A stretch of DNA of 8,249 bases, from NCBI GenBank assembly GCA_027081495.1, contig JALWKJ010000007.1, positions 1-8,249 of the forward strand, given 5' to 3'. How positions within the stretch are numbered: the first letter of the stretch is position 1; each line of letters begins with the position of its first letter. This document shows positions 1 through 5,639 of the stretch, in pieces. A program made the translations under genes and the position numbers. This DNA is from Campylobacterales bacterium (GTDB lineage Bacteria; Campylobacterota; Campylobacteria; Campylobacterales; QNZT01). The notes under the pieces were generated by a model. That model was not told the DNA's origin and made no database searches. It was given only the letters and a program-made list of their open reading frames with translations.

Positions 1-16
1 TTAGAGCATAAATAAG

Positions 17-1573
17 ATGCAAAGAGTTGCGCAAAAAGATAGGGGTCTTTGTGAAAAAGAGGGGCTTTTTCTCGGCATTTACGCCCTGCATCCGCTAACA
101 GAAAAAAAGATTCCGGTATGGGTGGCGAATTTTGTTCTTTCAACTTACGGCGGCGGAGCCGTTATGGCGGTGCCGGCGCACGATCAAAGAGATTACGAGT
201 TTGCGAAAAAATATAATCTCGATATGATAGAAGTTATCTCAGATGATAAAAGCGATCTAAAAAAAGAGGCATATACCGACGAGGGCGTACTTGTAAACAG
301 CGGCGAGTTTAACGGTCTTAAAAACATAGAAGCGAAAAAGAGGATCGTCTCGTTTTTTGAGAAGCGAAAGTTGGGAAAAATCGAAATTAACTATAAATTA
401 AGAGACTGGGGGATAAGCCGCCAGAGATACTGGGGAGCGCCTCTTCCTTTCGTGCATTGTAAAAACTGCGGTCTCGTAGCGCAAAAAGTCGAAAATCTTC
501 CTATAACCCTGCCCGATGATATAGAGATATCGGGAGAGGGAAATCCGCTTCAATCTCACAAATGGAGAGAGTGTATATGTCCAAAATGCGGCGCTTTGGC
601 ACAAAAAGAGTGCGATACTATGGATACTTTTGTCCAAAGTTCATGGTATTTTTTACGATATTGCAGCAAAAACTTGAAAAACAAGCCTTTTGATAAAGAG
701 GATGTCGATTACTGGATGAGTGTCGATCAGTATGTGGGAGGAATAGAACACGCGATACTTCATCTGCTTTATGCCAGATTTTTTACAAAAGCGCTAAGGG
801 ATCTAGGTTATATCGATATAGACGAACCGTTTTCAAATCTTTTAACTCAGGGAATGGTTTTAAAAGACGGCGCGAAGATGAGCAAATCAAAAGGAAATAC
901 CGTCGATCCGGACGAAATCGTTAAAAAATACGGCGCGGATACCGCAAGACTTTTTATACTATTTGCCGCTCCGCCTCAAAAAGAGCTTGAATGGAACGAT
1001 TCGGCGGTAGAAGGAGCTTTTAAATTTATAAAAAGATTTATTGACAGGGCGTCGAATATCACATGCGACACGATAGTTAAAATCGATCATAAATCTTTGT
1101 CGCAAGATGAGAAAAAAGCGAGAAAGAAAGTTTATGAGGCCGCTAAAAAATCTCATGATATCTATAAAAATAGATCTTTTGCGTTTAACACTCTGATCGC
1201 GGCGTCTATGGAAGCTTTAAACGCTCTTGGCGCTCAAAAAAATCCTCAAATTTGGAGCGAGGGCTACTCTATACTCTTAAATATATTAGAACCGGTCATT
1301 CCTCATATCTGCTGGGAGCTTAGTGAAAAATATTTTCATTTTGAAAATTTCAAGAAAATCGAGATTTTAAATGAGGTTTTCGAAGAAGAGAGTATAACAC
1401 TGGCAATCACGATAAACGGAAAAAGAAGAGATGAAATAGAGGTTTCAAAAGAGGCTTCAAAAGAGGAGATTTTATCTTTTGCAAAGAAAAAGTGCGATAA
1501 ATGGCTTGAGGGGAAAAGCGTTATAAAAGAGATTTTAGTGCCGAACAAACTCGTGAATTTAGTGGTAAAATAG
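17..1573 (+). CDS. leuS: Leucyl-tRNA synthetase, C-terminal part (5' end missing)
   Basis: This class I synthetase charges tRNA-Leu with leucine in the cytoplasm. The 518 residues cover roughly the last two thirds of the protein. First comes the end of the CP1 editing domain (AVMAVPAHDQRDYEF, with Asp59 matching the editing Asp345 of E. coli). RDWGISRQRYWG follows at 129-140, then a zinc-binding insert with Cys148/151 and Cys188/191. The KMSKS loop is at 287-291, followed by the helical anticodon-binding domain and a C-terminal domain ending in VPNKLVNLVV. The HIGH motif and the N-terminal catalytic half lie off the window. Only a few residues separate QGMVL from KMSKS, so the leucine-specific insertion of E. 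coli LeuRS is essentially absent. ATG 17 is just the first start codon in frame, not a true initiator, because full-length LeuRS has about 800 residues. All three + frames carry stops in the first 15 bases (TAG 2-4, TAA 9-11, TAA 13-15), so the frame cannot be extended leftward. The family call is very secure. Confidence 0.96.
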   Translation: MQRVAQKDRGLCEKEGLFLGIYALHPLTEKKIPVWVANFVLSTYGGGAVMAVPAHDQRDYEFAKKYNLDMIEVISDDKSDLKKEAYTDEGVLVNSGEFNGLKNIEAKKRIVSFFEKRKLGKIEINYKLRDWGISRQRYWGAPLPFVHCKNCGLVAQKVENLPITLPDDIEISGEGNPLQSHKWRECICPKCGALAQKECDTMDTFVQSSWYFLRYCSKNLKNKPFDKEDVDYWMSVDQYVGGIEHAILHLLYARFFTKALRDLGYIDIDEPFSNLLTQGMVLKDGAKMSKSKGNTVDPDEIVKKYGADTARLFILFAAPPQKELEWNDSAVEGAFKFIKRFIDRASNITCDTIVKIDHKSLSQDEKKARKKVYEAAKKSHDIYKNRSFAFNTLIAASMEALNALGAQKNPQIWSEGYSILLNILEPVIPHICWELSEKYFHFENFKKIEILNEVFEEESITLAITINGKRRDEIEVSKEASKEEILSFAKKKCDKWLEGKSVIKEILVPNKLVNLVVK

Positions 1574-1574
1574 T

Positions 1575-2069
1575 TTGAGAACTCTTTATTTGATATTTAT
1601 ATCTTTTTTGTTTATATCTTGCGGATATAAACCGACTATGTATTATAGTAAAGAGATACTCGGCGACAAAATCTTTGTAGAAGTTCAAACGAGTCTTAAA
1701 GATCCCGAAAACACGGTTTTAATAAGAGATGCGATGAATGAAGCCGTTATCATGAAGTTTAGATCCCGTATATCTTTAAAAAAAGATGCCGACTCTATAA
1801 TCGTTATGAGATTAAAGAGAGTTTCATTTTTGCCGATACAGTATGATAAGAACGGTTATGTGATCGCTTATAAAACTTTTGTGGAGCTATTGACGACTTA
1901 CAGAGACAAAAACGGCAAAAGCGGTAAAATTTTCTCTAAAGGAGATTATGACTTTGCCATAGAGTCAAACAGCGTCATATCCGATACCAAAAGATTTGAA
2001 GCGATTAAAAACGCCTCATACAAAGCAGTTGACGAATTTATATCGAAACTGTCGATCAAAGGTATATAA
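1575..2069 (+). CDS. lptE: LptE-like LPS-assembly lipoprotein
   Basis: A 164-residue lipoprotein. Residues 1-15 form a short hydrophobic signal peptide ending in the lipobox-like FISC, so Cys16 should be lipidated and the protein should face the periplasm from the outer membrane. The rest is a small mixed alpha/beta domain without a transmembrane segment. Features fitting the LptE family are the GYKP start after the Cys, a central strand pattern (DKNGYVIAYKTFVEL) and a C-terminal helix (RFEAIKNASYKAVDEFI). LptE partners LptD in inserting lipopolysaccharide or lipo-oligosaccharide into the outer leaflet. The start is TTG 1575, one base after the leuS stop. No other start is possible upstream (TAA at 1566-1568), and the next in-frame ATG (near 1638) would remove the signal peptide. 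No strong Shine-Dalgarno site is visible, so translation probably depends on ribosomes finishing leuS. The position after leuS matches HP1546 and Cj1090c as I remember them. LptE sequences are poorly conserved, so the call rests partly on context. Confidence 0.78.
   Translation: MRTLYLIFISFLFISCGYKPTMYYSKEILGDKIFVEVQTSLKDPENTVLIRDAMNEAVIMKFRSRISLKKDADSIIVMRLKRVSFLPIQYDKNGYVIAYKTFVELLTTYRDKNGKSGKIFSKGDYDFAIESNSVISDTKRFEAIKNASYKAVDEFISKLSIKGI
2058..2062 (+). promoter_or_regulatory. Ribosome binding site of the diguanylate cyclase gene
   Basis: AAAGG lies 7 nt before ATG 2070, inside the last codons of the lipoprotein gene. The lipoprotein stop (2067-2069) directly abuts this ATG, so the site supports the chosen start and tight translational coupling. 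Confidence 0.6.
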
Positions 2070-3620
2070 ATGACGATTAACGATATAGTAAAAGAGACCA
2101 TACAGACGCTAAACAGACAAAAGACGCCGCTAACTCCTCAAAATTATCAGACCGCATTTTGCAAAATCGCCAATAAATACGGCTTTAGCATACAAGAGTG
2201 TCACAAAAAAGACAAATTTATAAAGAAATTGAACCAGCCGTTACAAAACGACATCTCAAAATACAGCGTCAACTCTTTGGACGAACTTCTGACATATCTC
2301 GTATCGAGTCTAAACCGCCTCTCGATAGGCAGCAGCGGTAAACAAAAATTGGTAACCGTTACGCTCATTAAACATCTTCTTGAAATGATATCCAGATTTC
2401 CCGATCCAAAAACACGAGAGCTCGCAAACGCCTCTTTGGAGAGAATCGAGTATTTAAGCGATCTTAACTCTTTTGAGATCATAACGCAAAAATGGGAAGA
2501 ACTTTTAGGCTCGCACAGACAAAACTATCTTTACAGGATGCAGTCGCTTGCAAATAATCGCTCAAACGATTTAAATTCGATTCTCGATTCGATCGAAGAG
2601 CTCATAAAAAAACAGGACAACTCCGAGTCGTTTTCAAATATGGCGGAAATAATCGTCGCTTCTCTTACTCCTTCTTTAAGTACGACTCTCGATGAAGAGA
2701 TCGCGACAATGAGTTATACTCTAAATAACTCGCCAAAACTTATAGAAGATAAAAAAGTTCAACAAAAACTGAAAAAGCTGATTCAAAAAAGAGTCAGCAT
2801 CGATAAAGCGGAAGTAAAACAGAGAATTCTTTCATTAGATGAAATTTTAAGCGAAGTCTCTACGAAAATCGTAAATTTGATCGATAATTCAAACATTAGT
2901 TACGACAAAGTAAAAGAGATCAAAAAAGAACTCTTAAACATAAACGAAAGCAAAAGCGATTTTGAGAGTATAAAAAGCAAGCTTTTAAAAATTGCCGAAA
3001 CGCTTGAGTTTGAAACAAAACAGCTAAGTACGATCATGCAAAAAGAGGATAGCTTGATTGTTCAAATGCAAAAAAAGATCAAAAATCTCGAAAGCGCCTT
3101 AAAAAAAGCGAAAAAAGAGTCAAAAATCGATTTCTTAACTTCATTGGTCTCAAAAAGAGGATTGGACGAAGAGTTAAATAGAGTCGATAAAAGTTATAGA
3201 AGATATCATATAGAGTATTCGCTCGTATTTTTCGATATAGACCATTTTAAAGAGATCAACGATACTTACGGTCATGAAGCCGGAGATTTGATTTTAAAAC
3301 AACTTGGCAAAATATTTCAAGAATTAAAAAGAGATGTCGATATTATCGGAAGATACGGAGGAGAGGAGTTTTTAGCGATACTTCCAAACACTCCGCTTGA
3401 AGGCGCTATGATTTTTGCCGAAAAAATCAGAAAAAGAGTCGATGAATTTTCATTTGTTTACAAAGACGAAGAGGTAACGGTCACTTTGAGCGCCGGAGTT
3501 TCAAACTGTAAAGAGTTCAATTCCCAAAAAGAGACGATACAAGAAGCCGATAGAATGCTCTATCACGCGAAAAAAAGCGGCAGAAACAGAGTCTATCCAT
3601 CCGTAAATGTTACCGCATAG
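2070..3620 (+). CDS. Soluble diguanylate cyclase with long helical N-terminal region (GGEEF)
   Basis: This 516-residue protein is predicted to make cyclic di-GMP from two GTP. The C-terminal GGDEF domain (about 350-512) opens with DFLTSLVSKRG (354-364). It has the metal-binding FDIDHFK (388-394), then NDTYGHEAGD (397-406) and the active-site GGEEF (430-434). RDVD (421-424) sits exactly five residues before GGEEF, which is the RxxD inhibitory I-site, so product feedback is expected. ADRMLYHAKKSGRNRV closes the domain. There is no EAL domain, no recognisable PAS, GAF or receiver domain, and no signal peptide or membrane helix, so it should be cytoplasmic. Residues 1-60 carry a distinct module (TPLTPQNYQTAF) of the TPxNY type seen at the N-terminus of some other GGDEF proteins. 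Residues about 150-350 are helical, with likely coiled coil before the cyclase, suggesting dimer-dependent activation. The gene starts at the base after the lipoprotein stop and ends 11 bp before folC, so it is co-transcribed. The catalytic call is strong; the input signal is unknown. Confidence 0.93.
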   Translation: MTINDIVKETIQTLNRQKTPLTPQNYQTAFCKIANKYGFSIQECHKKDKFIKKLNQPLQNDISKYSVNSLDELLTYLVSSLNRLSIGSSGKQKLVTVTLIKHLLEMISRFPDPKTRELANASLERIEYLSDLNSFEIITQKWEELLGSHRQNYLYRMQSLANNRSNDLNSILDSIEELIKKQDNSESFSNMAEIIVASLTPSLSTTLDEEIATMSYTLNNSPKLIEDKKVQQKLKKLIQKRVSIDKAEVKQRILSLDEILSEVSTKIVNLIDNSNISYDKVKEIKKELLNINESKSDFESIKSKLLKIAETLEFETKQLSTIMQKEDSLIVQMQKKIKNLESALKKAKKESKIDFLTSLVSKRGLDEELNRVDKSYRRYHIEYSLVFFDIDHFKEINDTYGHEAGDLILKQLGKIFQELKRDVDIIGRYGGEEFLAILPNTPLEGAMIFAEKIRKRVDEFSFVYKDEEVTVTLSAGVSNCKEFNSQKETIQEADRMLYHAKKSGRNRVYPSVNVTA

Positions 3621-3623
3621 GAG
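3619..3623 (+). promoter_or_regulatory. Ribosome binding site of folC
   Basis: AGGAG overlaps the stop codon of the diguanylate cyclase gene (3618-3620) and lies 8 nt before GTG 3632. This supports the GTG start and coupling to the upstream gene. Confidence 0.7.
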
Positions 3624-3631
3624 ATTAGCGC

Positions 3632-4792
3632 GTGAACGAGTTAGATATATTTTTGGCGAAAAAGCCGCTTTTTTACGATAAAATAGATTATGATCGTTTT
3701 CCTTCAATCTGGCAAAAATACAAAGGCGCGTTTTTGCTGCCTAAAATTATCCATATAGTAGGAACCAACGCTAAAGGATCTACCGGCAGGTTTCTTGCGC
3801 ATTATCTTTATAAACAAGGCGTTAGCGTCGGACACTACTCTTCTCCGCATATTTTAAATTTTAACGAAAGAATTTGGCAAAACGGCAAAAATGTCGATAA
3901 CGATATACTAAACGAACACCATATAAGGTTACAGCTTATTTTGGAAAAAAAAGATAGCGACGCTCTAAGTTATTTTGAGTATTCGACTCTTCTTGCCGTA
4001 TCCGTATTGCAAAAAAGCGATTTTATAATATTGGAAGCGGGTCTTGGAGGAGAGTATGACGCGACTAGTGTTTTTGAAAACGATCTTAGTATAGTAACTC
4101 CGATAGGAATGGATCATCAAAATTTTTTGGGAGATACGATCGAAAAGATAGCAAAGACGAAATTAAAGGCGGTTAGAAAATTCGCTATTTTAGCAAAACA
4201 GGAAAGAATCGTATATAAAATGGCAAAAGAGATGTCGAGAAAAAAAGATATAGAGTTTTTCAGATACGGCTACTTTTTTACCAAAGACGAAATAGCAAAA
4301 GCAAAAAGAGCCGTTAGATCGCTATCTCTTCCCGAATTTTTTAGCGACAATCTCCTTGTTGCGATGGCGGGAGCGAAATTTTTCGGTTTTGAGATAAAAT
4401 TTAGAGCATTGGAAGATGTAAAGCTCTTTGGCAGAGCTCAAAAAATCGCGCCCAATATCACGATAGATGTCGGACACAATCCTCTAGCGGCTTGCGCTCT
4501 TTTTAAAAGTTACAAAAACAAAAAGATAGTCTTGGTTTATAACAGCTTCAATGATAAAGATTATGTAAAAATATTAGAAATTTTAAAGCCTATAGTAAAA
4601 AGAGTTGAAATTTTGCCGATCTACAACCAGAGAATGGAAAAGATAGATATGATTAAAAAAGCTCTTTTATCGTTAAATATAAAATATTGCGATTTTAAGG
4701 AGTGTAACGAAAATGAAGAGTATCTGGTTTTCGGTTCGTTTGTCGTAGTAGAGGAGTTTTTAAAATATCATGCGCCAAAGGCAAAAAACTAA
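3632..4792 (+). CDS. folC: Bifunctional dihydrofolate synthase / folylpolyglutamate synthase
   Basis: This cytoplasmic Mur-ligase-type enzyme joins glutamate to dihydropteroate and extends the polyglutamate tail of folates, using ATP. The 386 residues are somewhat shorter than E. coli FolC (about 420). Visible motifs in order: a P-loop GTNAKGST at 44-51, SSPHILNFNERI (the substrate loop, near 70-81), and LEAGLGGEYDAT at 134-145 with the catalytic Glu135. MDH at 160-162 and IAKTK at 173-177 follow, with Lys177 in the place of the carbamylated lysine. LFGRAQ is at 265-270 and DVGHNP at 279-284, in the C-terminal domain. The P-loop has Ala47 where GTNGKGS is usual. GTG 3632 is chosen because AGGAG precedes it and the N-terminal length fits. 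It follows the diguanylate cyclase gene by 11 bp and overlaps the next gene by 23 bp. The related Mur ligases are unlikely, because the GTN-type P-loop and SSPH..ERI motifs are FolC-specific. Confidence 0.94.
   Translation: MNELDIFLAKKPLFYDKIDYDRFPSIWQKYKGAFLLPKIIHIVGTNAKGSTGRFLAHYLYKQGVSVGHYSSPHILNFNERIWQNGKNVDNDILNEHHIRLQLILEKKDSDALSYFEYSTLLAVSVLQKSDFIILEAGLGGEYDATSVFENDLSIVTPIGMDHQNFLGDTIEKIAKTKLKAVRKFAILAKQERIVYKMAKEMSRKKDIEFFRYGYFFTKDEIAKAKRAVRSLSLPEFFSDNLLVAMAGAKFFGFEIKFRALEDVKLFGRAQKIAPNITIDVGHNPLAACALFKSYKNKKIVLVYNSFNDKDYVKILEILKPIVKRVEILPIYNQRMEKIDMIKKALLSLNIKYCDFKECNENEEYLVFGSFVVVEEFLKYHAPKAKN
4751..4756 (+). promoter_or_regulatory. Possible ribosome binding site of the M23 peptidase gene
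   Basis: GAGGAG lies inside the end of folC, but 13 nt before ATG 4770, which is longer than the usual spacing. The start itself is fixed: TAA at 4761-4763 is in the same frame and there is no other start codon between. Ribosomes translating folC run across this site, so coupling may matter more than the spacing. Confidence 0.4.
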
Positions 4793-5585
4793 ATATCTTC
4801 TTTACATTTTCGTATTTACCGCTTTTTCACTTGTGTTGGTCGCGATATTTTCTCTCTATTTTTCAGATAAAACCCTCTATGCCAAACAAAGAGAACTCGC
4901 TCTTGAAAAAAAATATATCGAACTTGAAAACAAGATCATTCAAAAACAAAAATTATATCGTCAAATTTCGGATAACATCGATAAAATGCAAAATCTTACG
5001 GGAGAAAACGAAGAGTTTCAAAATGAGAATATAGACGAAGTATTAAAAAGAGCCACGAATGTCATAAAAAGGATGGTCTTAAAAAATATTCCCACAGGCT
5101 TTCCCGTCGATTCAAATAGAGTTACTTCAAATTACGGATATAGAATTCATCCCATATATAAAGATAAAAGATTTCATTACGGTATAGATATAGCCGGTAA
5201 AACGGCTCTTGCGATTTACGCTACGGCTGATGGAATAGTTAGATTTTCGGGATATACCGACAGCGGTTACGGAAATCTCGTTATCATTTCGCACAATTTC
5301 GGCTTTGAGAGTTTATACGGACATATGATGAAAAATCTCAGGGTAAAAAGAGGCGAATTCGTAAAAAAGGGAGAGATCATAGGATATCTCGGAAACAGCG
5401 GCCTCTCGACGGGTCCTCATCTTCATTATGAAATAAAATATATAAATAGACCGATCGATCCGAAATATTTTTTGACGGCAAATAACAAAGGGTTTGAGAA
5501 ACTGCTAAGATCGACTCCAAAAATCAAATGGCAGCCTCTTATCAACGCAATTACCTCCTCGTATAGAAATTTTACCTCTTTATAA
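4770..5585 (+). CDS. Membrane-anchored M23 (LytM-type) peptidoglycan endopeptidase, Csd1/Pgp3-like position
   Basis: A 271-residue zinc metallopeptidase expected to cut peptide crosslinks in peptidoglycan from the periplasmic side. A single membrane helix spans about residues 9-31 after a basic start (RQRQKTK), giving an N-in anchor. A charged coiled coil (about 35-105) links it to the catalytic domain (about 110-235). All active-site residues are present: zinc ligands His136 and Asp140 (HYGID) and His219 (HLHYE), plus catalytic His185 (YGH) and His217. It is therefore an active-type LytM domain rather than a degenerate scaffold. In H. pylori the paired genes at this place, csd2 and csd1, set helical cell shape; in C. 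jejuni a single M23 gene (Cj1087c) occupies it. Orthology here rests on position and domain plan, and general cell-division or wall-growth use is equally possible. It overlaps folC by 23 bp in another frame, and mfd follows after 54 bp. Confidence 0.92.
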   Translation: MRQRQKTKYLLYIFVFTAFSLVLVAIFSLYFSDKTLYAKQRELALEKKYIELENKIIQKQKLYRQISDNIDKMQNLTGENEEFQNENIDEVLKRATNVIKRMVLKNIPTGFPVDSNRVTSNYGYRIHPIYKDKRFHYGIDIAGKTALAIYATADGIVRFSGYTDSGYGNLVIISHNFGFESLYGHMMKNLRVKRGEFVKKGEIIGYLGNSGLSTGPHLHYEIKYINRPIDPKYFLTANNKGFEKLLRSTPKIKWQPLINAITSSYRNFTSL

Positions 5586-5586
5586 T
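5581..5586 (+). promoter_or_regulatory. Candidate sigma-70 -10 box upstream of mfd
   Basis: A perfect TATAAT covers the last codons of the M23 gene and the first base of the only intergenic gap. Transcription would start near 5593 and give a leader of about 47 nt before the mfd start. No convincing -35 box is visible, although Campylobacterota promoters often lack one and instead have T-rich tracts upstream, as here. In AT-rich DNA a chance match is quite possible. Confidence 0.3.
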
Positions 5587-5639
5587 CATATCTTTATTAC
5601 TATTACCGCACCGACTAAATACCAAATCGAAGGCGGCTG
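5586..5639 (+). other. 54-bp intergenic gap without terminator or gene
   Basis: This is the only stretch between genes longer than 11 bp. It contains no inverted repeat able to form a terminator hairpin and no ORF, and I recognise no remnant of a bactofilin gene. It ends in the mfd ribosome binding site. Confidence 0.7.
5629..5633 (+). promoter_or_regulatory. Ribosome binding site of mfd (decides the TTG start)
   Basis: GAAGG lies 6 nt before TTG 5640. The reading frame has a stop at 5616-5618, and no in-frame ATG occurs until near 6285, deep inside conserved Mfd sequence. TTG 5640 is therefore the best start. Confidence 0.6.

Noticed and set aside
398..637. Antisense ORF of 79 codons opposite leuS; similar short antisense ORFs at 959-1156, 1336-1548, 2201-2482, 3501-3707, 6818-7027, 7528-7773 and 7709-7912
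   Set aside because: All are short, oppose conserved genes with intact motifs, and show no domain or signal of their own.
1..1573. A naturally split LeuRS of the Aquifex alpha/beta type
   Set aside because: The Aquifex split lies further toward the C-terminus, while the break here is inside the editing domain. There is no ribosome binding site before ATG 17, and a window-edge indel or truncation explains it better.
3070..3078. An A AAA AAG slippery site in the diguanylate cyclase gene
   Set aside because: It falls in a lysine-rich coiled coil of an AT-rich gene, where such heptamers arise by chance, and a frameshift there would just delete the catalytic domain.
4831..5034. A 67-codon + strand ORF in another frame within the M23 peptidase gene
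   Set aside because: It lies wholly inside a well-supported coding sequence, has no ribosome binding site or recognisable product, and its composition fits an out-of-frame reading.
5586..5639. A decayed bactofilin remnant or a rho-independent terminator in the gap
   Set aside because: Translations in the three + frames show no recognisable bactofilin pattern, and there is no GC-rich hairpin followed by a T run.
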